DNA of 10,330 nt from an uncultured Mollicutes bacterium. GTDB lineage: Bacteria; Bacillota_I; Bacilli_A; Acholeplasmatales; Anaeroplasmataceae. The stretch is taken from assembly GCA_937905855.1 (NCBI GenBank), contig CALCWU010000215.1:1-10330 (forward strand), in the 5' to 3' direction. Positions 1-6,649 of the stretch are shown here, piece after piece (position 1 is the stretch's first letter; every line of letters starts with the position of its first letter). A model generated the notes under the pieces. That model saw only the letters and a program-made list of their open reading frames with translations, was not told where the DNA came from and did not search any database. The position numbers and the translations under genes were made by a program.

Positions 1-713
1 GCTAATCCTTGAGTCATATTGTCTACTATATAATTAAGCTTTGCTGTTTCACTCTTTAGTAAGAATATTTTTTTATCTATTAGGCTATGAATTTCGTCAA
101 TTTGCATTGATAAAACCTCAATATCATCAGAATTATTATCAACATTTTCTCCTACAATATTTGAAATTTTCTTTATTTCTGTTTTTAAAGGAATAACCGC
201 CTTTTTAGAAACATTATCCATTAAAATAAAGGATATAATACTTATTATAAATAGTGCCAAAAAGCCATAGCCTACTAAATAATTTACAATTGTAACAACA
301 GAGGCCTCTAATATTGCTACTCTTATATAAATATCATCCTTAAAGCCAGCAACATAAACCATTCTTTTTCCTAAAGAATTAGAATATCTAAAATAAACAT
401 TACCTAAATTCTTAAGTTCTGGACGATTTAGATGGTTTTCCTCTATCTCATCCTTTTTTGTATCATATAAAACATTACCATTTGTATCTATAAATGTTAC
501 TCTTACATCATTTATACTATTAGTCAAAAGACTTGAGACATCAGCCATATTATTTCCATTATAGGCTTTTACAACAATTTGTAAATAATTGTTAATTTCC
601 GTTTTTATATTCCTCTTATTAACATTGCTAACAATTAAGCATGAAACAAGCATAAAGCTAACAAGTGAAACAAACAATATTGCAACATTTAAAATTATGT
701 ATTTTTTTTTCAT
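1..713 (-). CDS. phoR: PhoR-type sensor histidine kinase, N-terminal part (3' end outside window)
   Basis: Membrane sensor kinase expected to phosphorylate the PhoB-type regulator encoded just upstream. The visible 237 residues hold a first membrane segment (about residues 5-29), an extracytoplasmic sensor of about 100 residues containing an FIDTNGNVLYDT stretch and an ENHLNRPE motif typical of PhoR/WalK-type sensors, a second membrane segment (about 134-165), a HAMP-like helical linker (about 166-215), and the beginning of a PAS or dimerisation region (IVDNMTQGL). The catalytic H-box and ATPase domain lie beyond the left edge. The ATG at 711-713 follows the phoB TAG directly; an AAGG ribosome site sits inside the last phoB codons, so translation is probably coupled. 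Its place at the end of a pst-phoU-phoB operon supports a phosphate role over other kinases of this architecture. Family assignment is firm; completeness cannot be judged. Confidence 0.9.
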   Translation of the reverse strand, partial: MKKKYIILNVAILFVSLVSFMLVSCLIVSNVNKRNIKTEINNYLQIVVKAYNGNNMADVSSLLTNSINDVRVTFIDTNGNVLYDTKKDEIEENHLNRPELKNLGNVYFRYSNSLGKRMVYVAGFKDDIYIRVAILEASVVTIVNYLVGYGFLALFIISIISFILMDNVSKKAVIPLKTEIKKISNIVGENVDNNSDDIEVLSMQIDEIHSLIDKKIFLLKSETAKLNYIVDNMTQGL

Positions 714-1376
714 CTACATTACCTTATAACCTATGCCATAAATTGTTTGGATATAGGAATCATCTAGAAGCTTACTTCTAATTGATTTTATGTGCATATC
801 AACTGTTCTACTTTCAAGAACATCAGTATCGCCCCAAATGTGATTTAATATATCCTCTCTTGGCACAACGTTTCCTTTATTTTCAAGTAAAAATGCCAGT
901 ATTTGAAATTCTTTAACTGTTAAAGAAATTTCTTTATTATTACAAATACATACATGCTTATCTAAATCTAAAAACAAATCTCTAGTTGATAATACCTTAC
1001 TTCTTTTATGTCTTCTTGCCTTAGCATTAACTCTCGACATTAATTCAAGTAAATCAAAAGGCTTTTCAATATAATCATCAGCACCTAAATCAAGCCCATC
1101 AACCTTATCCATTACCATTCTATTGGCTGAAACAATAATTATGTCAACATCATCATATTTAGGATTTGATCTAATTATTTTAAGAATTTCACTACCACTA
1201 TAATCAGGAAGCATCATATCTAATAAAATCATTTGAGGTGTTCTATCCTTTAAGGCTTCAAAAAAACTTTTACCATCATAAAAGGAAACAACCTCATAGC
1301 CTTGCTTGGAAAGAGTTTTATTAATAATTTTAGAAATATCCTTATCATCTTCAATTGAATAAATTAGATAATCCAT
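714..1376 (-). CDS. phoB: PhoB/PhoP-type OmpR-family response regulator
   Basis: DNA-binding response regulator of 220 residues, the usual length for the OmpR/PhoB family. The receiver domain (about 1-118) shows the acidic pair D10/D11, the phospho-acceptor D53 in LLDMMLP, the switch residue S83 in IIVSA, and the conserved K105 in EKPF. A winged-helix domain follows (about 125-220) with the ESRTVDMHIKSIRSKL recognition-helix region and a YGIGYKV wing ending. It is expected to be phosphorylated by the adjacent PhoR-type kinase and to bind the TTTACA repeats upstream of pstS. An AAGGATG ribosome site lies over the phoU stop, 12 bases before the start, so it is probably translated from the pst operon message. 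Location next to pst and phoU distinguishes it from other OmpR-family regulators; the symbol phoP would be equally proper in Bacillus nomenclature. Confidence 0.93.
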   Translation of the reverse strand: MDYLIYSIEDDKDISKIINKTLSKQGYEVVSFYDGKSFFEALKDRTPQMILLDMMLPDYSGSEILKIIRSNPKYDDVDIIIVSANRMVMDKVDGLDLGADDYIEKPFDLLELMSRVNAKARRHKRSKVLSTRDLFLDLDKHVCICNNKEISLTVKEFQILAFLLENKGNVVPREDILNHIWGDTDVLESRTVDMHIKSIRSKLLDDSYIQTIYGIGYKVM

Positions 1377-1388
1377 ATTAACACATCC

Positions 1389-2030
1389 TTAAAAAATTTG
1401 TTTATCCTTGTGAAAACCACTAAGCATATAGATGACCCACTCACCAACATTAACCGCATGATCAGCAATTCTTTCAATATATTTTACCACTAAAGTAGTA
1501 TAAATTGCAAATTTAGATGAGCAGGTATGCTTTTCATCCTCCTTAATTATATCATCAATACATTCTACATAAAGCTTATCAACTATATCATCAGATTTAA
1601 TTACCTTTTTGGCAAGCTCCTCATCCTTATTAACAAAGCTTAAAATTGAATTATGAACCATATCCATTGCAAGCTCTACTGCCTTATCCAAGGAAAGAAT
1701 TTTATGATGATCACATTTTTCAAGCTTTGTTGCAAATTCAACTAAATCCTCAGCATGATCACCAAGACGCTCTAAGTCACCTACTAGCTTTAAAATACCC
1801 GAAACCATTCTTAGATCCTTAGCATATGGTCTTTCTCTTAGCATAATATCAAGACAGGTTTCTTCAATTAATCTTTCATGTAAATCAACAATATCATCAT
1901 TAATTTGACTTAGCTTATTTTCATCAAATTTATAATAGATGCTGACTGCATCCTTTAAATTATTTTCTACTAAATCTGCCATCTTTATAAGCATTTGGCA
2001 AAGATGCTCAATTTCTTGTTCTAGCTTCAT
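1389..2030 (-). CDS. phoU: PhoU, phosphate signalling regulator
   Basis: Cytoplasmic all-helical regulator that, in studied bacteria, connects the Pst transporter to the PhoR kinase and keeps the Pho response off when phosphate is plentiful. At 213 residues it is near the usual length (about 220). It has the two-fold repeat of the family: each half carries an ExxxD metal-binding motif, ERLGDHAEDLVE (E87, D91) and ERIADHAVNVGE (E186, D190). The start ATG lies five bases after the pstB stop. The nearest purine-rich stretch, GGAAGG within the last pstB codons, is rather far (about 14 bases) from the ATG, so reinitiation after pstB is plausible. Its position between pstB and the phoB/phoR pair is the classic arrangement of a self-regulating phosphate operon. 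Confidence 0.95.
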   Translation of the reverse strand: MKLEQEIEHLCQMLIKMADLVENNLKDAVSIYYKFDENKLSQINDDIVDLHERLIEETCLDIMLRERPYAKDLRMVSGILKLVGDLERLGDHAEDLVEFATKLEKCDHHKILSLDKAVELAMDMVHNSILSFVNKDEELAKKVIKSDDIVDKLYVECIDDIIKEDEKHTCSSKFAIYTTLVVKYIERIADHAVNVGEWVIYMLSGFHKDKQIF

Positions 2031-2035
2031 AAATT

Positions 2036-2785
2036 TTAACCAAACCTTCCTGTAATATAATCCTCTGTCTTTTTCTTCTTAGGATTTTTAAATAATTCTT
2101 CCGTTGTATCATATTCAACTATTTCACCCAGCATAAAGAATGCTGTATAATCGCTAACTCTTGTTGCTTGCTGCATATTATGCGTTACAATAATTATTGT
2201 ATAATCCTTTTTTAGTTCATCTATTAGTTCTTCAATCTTTAAGGTGGCAATAGGATCCAAAGCACTTGTTGGCTCATCCATTAATATAACCTCAGGTGAC
2301 ATTGCGATTGTTCTTGCAATACATAATCTTTGCTGCTGACCTCCCGAAAGAGATAAGGCAGAATCCTTTAATCTATCACTTATTTCATCATATAAAGCCG
2401 CTTTTTTTAAAGAATCAACAACAATCTTTGTTAACACTGCTTTATTTTTTATTCCCTGGCATCTTGGGCCATAGGCAACATTATCAAAAATAGACATTGG
2501 AAAAGGATTAGGATTTTGAAATACCATACCAACCTCAGTTCGAAGTAGCATTGGATTTATTTCCTTAACCTCATTATCTTTATATTTTAAAGTTCCAGTA
2601 ATATTACAGCTAGGAATTAAATCATTCATACGATTTAAGCAACGAAGCAAGGTTGATTTACCACAGCCTGAAGGACCAATAAATGCTGTCACCTTATTCT
2701 TATATAAATCAATATTTATATTCTTCAACACATGCTTTTCACCATATGATAAATTTAAATTTTCAATATGAAATATATTTTCCAT
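2036..2785 (-). CDS. pstB: PstB, phosphate ABC transporter ATPase
   Basis: ATPase that powers phosphate uptake through PstC/PstA at the inner face of the membrane. Its 249 residues match the family length (about 250). Visible motifs in order: Walker A GPSGCGKST (37-45), Q-loop Q90 in VFQNPNPFPMSIFDNVAYGP, which is typical of PstB, signature LSGGQQQR (146-153), Walker B VILMDEPTSALDP (166-178) and H-loop H202 in IVTHNMQQA. All catalytic residues are present. The start codon overlaps the pstA stop by one base (TAATG), with a GAGG ribosome site seven bases upstream, so translation is coupled to pstA. No anomalies are seen. Confidence 0.97.
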   Translation of the reverse strand: MENIFHIENLNLSYGEKHVLKNINIDLYKNKVTAFIGPSGCGKSTLLRCLNRMNDLIPSCNITGTLKYKDNEVKEINPMLLRTEVGMVFQNPNPFPMSIFDNVAYGPRCQGIKNKAVLTKIVVDSLKKAALYDEISDRLKDSALSLSGGQQQRLCIARTIAMSPEVILMDEPTSALDPIATLKIEELIDELKKDYTIIIVTHNMQQATRVSDYTAFFMLGEIVEYDTTEELFKNPKKKKTEDYITGRFG

Positions 2786-4023
2786 TATTTAACCTCAAAT
2801 CTATTAAGCTTCTTACTTATAAGCTTAACTAAAATATTTAAAATAAGTACTACAAATAAAATTATTATACTTATTGCACAGGCTTGTTCATAATTAGGAT
2901 TTTCATTTGACATAACACTCCAAATATGAACTGCAAGGCTAGTTGATCCTTGATTTATTTTAACCTTGTCCTGAATTGCTGTACCAATCGCAAAAATTAA
3001 GGCAGCACTTTCTCCTATAATACGACCAATTGAAAGAAGCGTAGATGTTAAAATACCTGGAATAGCGTTAGGAAGAATAATTTTAAATGTTGTTTGAGTT
3101 TCACTTGCTCCAAGAGCCAGTGATGCACTCTTATAGCTTTTTGGTATTGTTTTAATTGCTTCTTCAGTTGTTCTTATAATTATTGGAAGTAGCATTATTG
3201 ATAAAGTTAAAGCACCTGACAAGATACTACCACCTGTTGATCCGGTTGTTTTATTTACAAAGGGAATAAAAATAATTACACCAATTAAACCAAAGATAAT
3301 GGATGGTATACCACTAGTCATATCAATTAGGGTTCTTAAAATATTTGTAATTTTATTTTGTGATGCATATTCAGCAAGATAAATTGCTGCAATAATACCA
3401 ATAGGTAAAGAAATAACTAAGGTTAATAATATCAAATAAATTGTTGTTAAAAGTGAGCCTCTAATACCACCACCCATAGTACTAAAATAAAGCTCAGTTA
3501 TCACGTTTCCTTTATCTAGATAATCACGCATTCCTATAGCCTTATCAAGAGGAATACTTAAATAGCTATTATTATTAATATCCTTTATTTGAATACGATT
3601 AATGATTTGACCAGTCTTAATTGTTATAGCTTTATTTGTTTCTAAATCAACGGCATTTTTTAAAGGTGATAGATTATCGATATAGACAATTTTAACGACA
3701 TTATTACCACCAAAATCCTTATCATCCTTTAAACCAATTCCCCACGCTTTAGAATAATAAACACCATCTTCATCCTCTAAATCAAATACTAAGGAGTTAT
3801 CAAGCTTACAGGTGGCAAAATAAGGTGTTTCATAATAATTAGAGGCTATCATCTTAAATGATAATGATTTATAGCCCTTAGAAAATACAAATATAACTAA
3901 GGCCAATAAAACAATAAAGCCAAAGGATGAAAATAAATAGGTAATGACACTTCTTATGATATCCTTTATTTTTTTAATTTTTAATAGCTTGTCTTTATTA
4001 ACTATATTATTTTCCATTTGCAT
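2785..4023 (-). CDS. pstA: PstA, phosphate permease subunit with large extracytoplasmic insertion
   Basis: One of two membrane subunits of the Pst phosphate channel. After a first membrane segment (about residues 27-49) comes an unusual extracytoplasmic stretch, then the standard permease core from GGGIRGSLLTTIYL onward. The core has five further membrane segments and the EAA loop SASLALGASETQTTFKIILPNA that contacts PstB. The product is 412 residues against about 280-300 in typical bacterial PstA; the excess is about 110 residues (roughly 69-181), including a segment (about 93-150) resembling a PDZ fold. The start chosen is the ATG at 4021-4023, six bases after an AGGA site. A TTG at 4029 and an ATG at 4017 are alternatives. 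Each of these starts overlaps the end of pstC; the stop overlaps the pstB start by one base. Identity as PstA is certain; the role of the insertion is unknown. Confidence 0.94.
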   Translation of the reverse strand: MQMENNIVNKDKLLKIKKIKDIIRSVITYLFSSFGFIVLLALVIFVFSKGYKSLSFKMIASNYYETPYFATCKLDNSLVFDLEDEDGVYYSKAWGIGLKDDKDFGGNNVVKIVYIDNLSPLKNAVDLETNKAITIKTGQIINRIQIKDINNNSYLSIPLDKAIGMRDYLDKGNVITELYFSTMGGGIRGSLLTTIYLILLTLVISLPIGIIAAIYLAEYASQNKITNILRTLIDMTSGIPSIIFGLIGVIIFIPFVNKTTGSTGGSILSGALTLSIMLLPIIIRTTEEAIKTIPKSYKSASLALGASETQTTFKIILPNAIPGILTSTLLSIGRIIGESAALIFAIGTAIQDKVKINQGSTSLAVHIWSVMSNENPNYEQACAISIIILFVVLILNILVKLISKKLNRFEVK

Positions 4024-4951
4024 TACCAATCCTATTCTTCAGCATATTTAGTCCTAAATTTGTAATAAGAATGATTAAAATTAAAACTACACCAACACTA
4101 AAGCGTATATCATAATCCAGGCCTGATGATTCATGAAGTCCTAGAAGCATCGTTGATGTTAAAACTCTTGTTGTTCCAAATAAACTAAAATTAGGACCGC
4201 TTATAGCATTGCCACAAACCATTGATACAGCTGTTGCCTCACCAAGAGCTCTACCAACACCTAAAATAATACCAGAAAAAATTCCTGATTTGGCACTAAC
4301 AAGAACAACCTTAAAATTAGTTTGCATCTTTGAAGCTCCAAGAGCAAGTGAACCATTTATCAAATCATTTTTAACAGCCTTTATAGAAGTAATTGATACC
4401 ATTGTAATAGTTGGTATAATCATAATAGCTAATACTAAAACTGCTGATAAAGTTGATTGACCTCCGGCAGTTTGTAATCCGAAAATATTAGCAAGTCCAT
4501 CAACCATTCTTGTAATCACACCAACACCAAATAATCCATAAATTACTGAAGGAATACTTGCAAGTAATTCAATTACAGCATTTAAGATTATACTTATTTT
4601 TCTTGGTGCTATTTTAGCAATAAATAAGGCTGTAAGTACAGATATAGGAACAGCAATTAAAAGTGATAAAATAGTAACATAAAATGTGTTTAAAACAATA
4701 AAGCCTACGCCATATATATTTGGTCCTCTATACCAGGTATTATTAAATATAAACTTAGAAACACTTACTCGATAATAGCTTCCATTAATATTATATTTTT
4801 TTATAAAAGGCGATAAGCCCTTTACAATTATAAATATTGCAATCATTACAATAATCATGGCACACATTATTGCAATGGCCATAAAAAGGCCCTTAACGGC
4901 CTTATCTATTATCGTTTTTCTTTCAATCTTCTTTGTGTTAACTTGTATCAT
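4007..4951 (-). CDS. pstC: PstC, phosphate permease subunit
   Basis: Partner of PstA in the membrane channel that receives phosphate from PstS. The 314 residues fit the family. They show an N-terminal membrane segment (about 21-43), an external loop with the NTWYRGPNIYGVGFIVLNTF pattern typical of PstC, then five further hydrophobic segments. The EAA loop is GSLALGASKMQTNFKVVLVSAKSGI (about 200-224), followed by the GVGRALGEATAV helix conserved in PstC. The start ATG is 26 bases after the pstS stop. No Shine-Dalgarno-like sequence is visible before it: the leader is T-rich and is preceded by a hairpin over the pstS stop. This suggests reduced expression relative to pstS. The 3' end overlaps pstA. 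Confidence 0.95.
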   Translation of the reverse strand: MIQVNTKKIERKTIIDKAVKGLFMAIAIMCAMIIVMIAIFIIVKGLSPFIKKYNINGSYYRVSVSKFIFNNTWYRGPNIYGVGFIVLNTFYVTILSLLIAVPISVLTALFIAKIAPRKISIILNAVIELLASIPSVIYGLFGVGVITRMVDGLANIFGLQTAGGQSTLSAVLVLAIMIIPTITMVSITSIKAVKNDLINGSLALGASKMQTNFKVVLVSAKSGIFSGIILGVGRALGEATAVSMVCGNAISGPNFSLFGTTRVLTSTMLLGLHESSGLDYDIRFSVGVVLILIILITNLGLNMLKNRIGNANGK

Positions 4952-4965
4952 AAATTAAGGCAAAA

Positions 4966-4984
4966 AGAATAGCAATGCTATTCT
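4966..4984 (-). terminator. Intercistronic hairpin with T-run at the pstS stop (attenuator-like)
   Basis: On the minus strand the sequence AGAATAGC-ATT-GCTATTCT forms a perfect 8-bp stem with a 3-base loop and runs straight into TTTTT (4962-4966). The pstS TAG (4978-4980) lies in the 5' arm. The stem has few G-C pairs, so it looks like a leaky intrinsic terminator or a 3'-end stabiliser. It would let pstS be made in excess over pstCAB. That pst operons commonly over-express pstS is established; that this hairpin does it here is inferred. Confidence 0.65.
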
Positions 4985-5898
4985 AATTCGCTCCATTTAG
5001 TTATTGTGCCACTATAAATATCCTTTAAATTAGCAGCTGTAACACTATTAAGCTTATTACTCTTATTAACTACAGCAACTATTGCATCAATGCACATTTT
5101 ACCCTTTAATGCATCAGCCATTGGTTCGGTGCTATTATTAAATTCTCTTGAAGCAAATGCTAAATCACAAGCATTAGCACCATCCTTATCAGAGCCATTT
5201 GTTCTCTTATAAGCATCTCCAGATCCAGTAGCATTATGCTCAAATTTAAATCCACCACATTTACCACTAAATTCTGTTAATAAGGCACCAACAATTCCCT
5301 TAACTGATGTAGAACCACCAACTCTAATAGTAACATTACTATTATCATTTTGGGCTACCTTATAATTTTCTTTAACATCATTCCAAGACTTCGTAGCCGC
5401 ATTTTCAATAATTCCACCATGAGTCTTAATTGTTGCATTACCCTCAACGGTATCCATATAAGCTACAAATGCATTAACAATATTTTCAACATTAGTATCA
5501 GTATATGTTTCTCTTAAACAATAATTGAAATTTCTTGTTAGCTTATAGCTCTTGTTAATAACATTAGCCTCTGTTGGTTCAACACCTTCAAATACTAAAC
5601 CCTTTAATCCTGAATCAGCAAGTGATGATAAAGAAATATAACCAATTCCATACTTATCATTTTTAACACTTGACATCATAGTATCATTTCCAGATACAGG
5701 TACAGCACTTTTAGCAAGCTTAGTGTCATCCTTCTTTGCTTCACCATAACCAATTCCTTCAAAGAATCCCTCTCTTGATCCACTTGATGTATCTCTTGTG
5801 TAAACCTTAATCTCTGCATCATTTTTACATGAAGCCATTGAAACTACAGCTATTGCAGATAGCATTGTAGCAAATAAACTCTTTACAATTTTATTCAT
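4978..5898 (-). CDS. pstS: PstS-like phosphate-binding lipoprotein, circularly permuted
   Basis: Lipid-anchored phosphate receptor that delivers substrate to PstC/PstA. The ATG at 5896-5898 is chosen because AAAGGAAG lies seven bases upstream; this gives 306 residues. A signal peptide ends in the lipobox MASC (C24). The halves are in reverse order compared with ordinary PstS. Residues 30-164 match the usual C-terminal half: the R35-x3-SGS phosphate loop in YTRDTSSGSRE, YGIGYISLSSL, and the GVEPTEANVINKSYKLTR segment. Residues 189-306 match the usual N-terminal half: IRVGGSTSVKGIV with S196/T197/S198, ATGSGDAYK, ACDLAFASREF with D245, and LKDIYSGTITKWSELE at the very end. All expected phosphate-contacting positions have a plausible counterpart, so the protein should be functional. 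It leads the operon behind a Pho box. Family assignment is strong; the permutation is read directly from motif order. Confidence 0.93.
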   Translation of the reverse strand: MNKIVKSLFATMLSAIAVVSMASCKNDAEIKVYTRDTSSGSREGFFEGIGYGEAKKDDTKLAKSAVPVSGNDTMMSSVKNDKYGIGYISLSSLADSGLKGLVFEGVEPTEANVINKSYKLTRNFNYCLRETYTDTNVENIVNAFVAYMDTVEGNATIKTHGGIIENAATKSWNDVKENYKVAQNDNSNVTIRVGGSTSVKGIVGALLTEFSGKCGGFKFEHNATGSGDAYKRTNGSDKDGANACDLAFASREFNNSTEPMADALKGKMCIDAIVAVVNKSNKLNSVTAANLKDIYSGTITKWSELE

Positions 5899-5927
5899 TT
5901 TAATTCTTCCTTTCAATTTACACCTAA

Positions 5928-5933
5928 ATTATA
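5928..5933 (-). promoter_or_regulatory. -10 element of the pstS promoter
   Basis: A TATAAT hexamer on the minus strand lies about 30 bases before the pstS ATG, predicting a leader of about 22 bases. The region 17 bases upstream (AGGATT, 5951-5956) is a poor -35 box. That is what is expected for a promoter that depends on an activator such as phosphorylated PhoB bound just upstream. Confidence 0.65.
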
Positions 5934-5965
5934 ATACCATCAATAATTTTAATCCTACACAAACA

Positions 5966-5992
5966 AGTAAAGAATTGTAAAGAAATTGTAAA
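5966..5992 (-). promoter_or_regulatory. Pho box (three TTTACA-like repeats)
   Basis: On the minus strand TTTACA (5987-5992), TTTACA (5976-5981) and TTTACT (5966-5971) are spaced 11 and 10 bases apart. This matches the TT(A/T/C)ACA direct repeats with about 11-bp period bound by Bacillus PhoP. The block sits 32 bases upstream of the TATAAT and directly before pstS, in an operon that encodes a PhoB-type regulator. The repeats are seen directly; binding by the local regulator is inferred. Confidence 0.8.
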
Positions 5993-5995
5993 GAC

Positions 5996-6021
5996 AAAAA
6001 AAAGGAGATTTTCATCTCCTT
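5996..6021 (-). terminator. Rho-independent terminator of the lipoprotein gene
   Basis: The minus strand carries AAGGAGAT-GAAA-ATCTCCTT, an 8-bp stem closed by a GAAA tetraloop, overlapping a run of eight T residues at 5996-6003. It lies 12 bases after the stop of the gene ending at 6034. There is no T-run on the other strand, so it acts in the minus direction only. It separates the accessory block from the Pho box that begins four bases farther on. Confidence 0.9.
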
Positions 6022-6033
6022 AGTATTAACATA

Positions 6034-6624
6034 TTAAATAAATTTTCTATCGATTTCTATAACACATAAATCATCAATAAATTCATTTAACAAATCATCG
6101 TTTACCTCATCCATATTAAATACAATTCTTATTATTTTTTCATCATCAACACTATAGCTATATTCAATTATATTGCATTGAAATGCCTGACTAAAACCAT
6201 TAAGCGTCATTTCAAAATTGTTTTTATCAAATTCTTCAACAAAATTAAAATAATAGCTATACTTAACATTCTTAAATGTTCCTGAGGTTGACATAGTATA
6301 TCTACCAAGCCAAGCCTCTTCATATAGATAATAGCCACCACTAATGCCAATTTTCCAACAAGAATGAGGATAAACTATTGTTTTTCTATTAATTTCCAGC
6401 TTATTTCCCCATAAGCAATTATTCAAATAATCTACAAAAAATTCTTGACTATCAAAATAATTATTAGTTGAAATCAAACCACCAGTACTACCTACAGAAG
6501 TTGTTGATTTACTGCTTGATGATATACTGCTTTCAATTGTTGACACACTTGAGGTTTCACTATATGAATTATCTAATGTTTCACTACTTTCTATATTACT
6601 ACAACCAAATAAACATATAGTCAT
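6034..6624 (-). CDS. Small Ser-rich lipoprotein paralog B, probably 5'-truncated
   Basis: Unrecognised family, paralogous to the lipoprotein gene at 7108-7728. From the first ATG (6622-6624) it has 196 residues starting MTICLFGC: only the end of a signal peptide with the lipobox and its cysteine (C8), then a Ser/Thr-rich linker (about 9-45) and a C-terminal domain. The two proteins share the pattern GTF-NV-YS-YF in mid-domain and MDE-N--LLNEFI--L at the end. The hydrophobic signal sequence is still encoded in frame upstream (VVSLVVL before the ATG), but no ATG, GTG or TTG precedes it before an in-frame TAG at about 6664. No ribosome site is visible either. The nearest upstream ATG (about 6653) is out of frame by a net 4-base difference from the paralog. 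Export and lipidation are therefore doubtful; this may be a decaying copy. Confidence 0.6.
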   Translation of the reverse strand: MTICLFGCSNIESSETLDNSYSETSSVSTIESSISSSSKSTTSVGSTGGLISTNNYFDSQEFFVDYLNNCLWGNKLEINRKTIVYPHSCWKIGISGGYYLYEEAWLGRYTMSTSGTFKNVKYSYYFNFVEEFDKNNFEMTLNGFSQAFQCNIIEYSYSVDDEKIIRIVFNMDEVNDDLLNEFIDDLCVIEIDRKFI

Positions 6625-6646
6625 TAATACAACTAAACTAACAACC
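6526..6646 (-). repeat. Near-identical duplicated 5' segment, copy B
   Basis: Pairs with 7585-7717. The last 83 bases (6564-6646 against 7635-7717) differ at only four positions, with 49 bases in a row identical (6564-6612). A second block (6526-6553 against 7585-7612) is identical. Between the blocks copy A has 12 extra bases, a whole-codon change in the Ser-rich linker. Similarity stops sharply at 6646/7717, where the start codon should be, and falls to protein-level resemblance only in the rest of the genes. Confidence 0.85.
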
Positions 6647-6649
6647 GTA

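Noticed and set aside
2296..2493. Plus-strand open frame of 65 codons
   Set aside because: It lies entirely inside pstB on the opposite strand, has no recognisable domain, and has base usage explained by the pstB codons.
4209..4460. Plus-strand open frame of 83 codons
   Set aside because: It is an antisense shadow of pstC; no ribosome site or family resemblance was seen.
5899..5916. TTG start six codons upstream for pstS
   Set aside because: The ATG at 5896-5898 has an AAAGGAAG ribosome site at good spacing and begins a normal MNK signal peptide. The TTG would place that site within the coding sequence.
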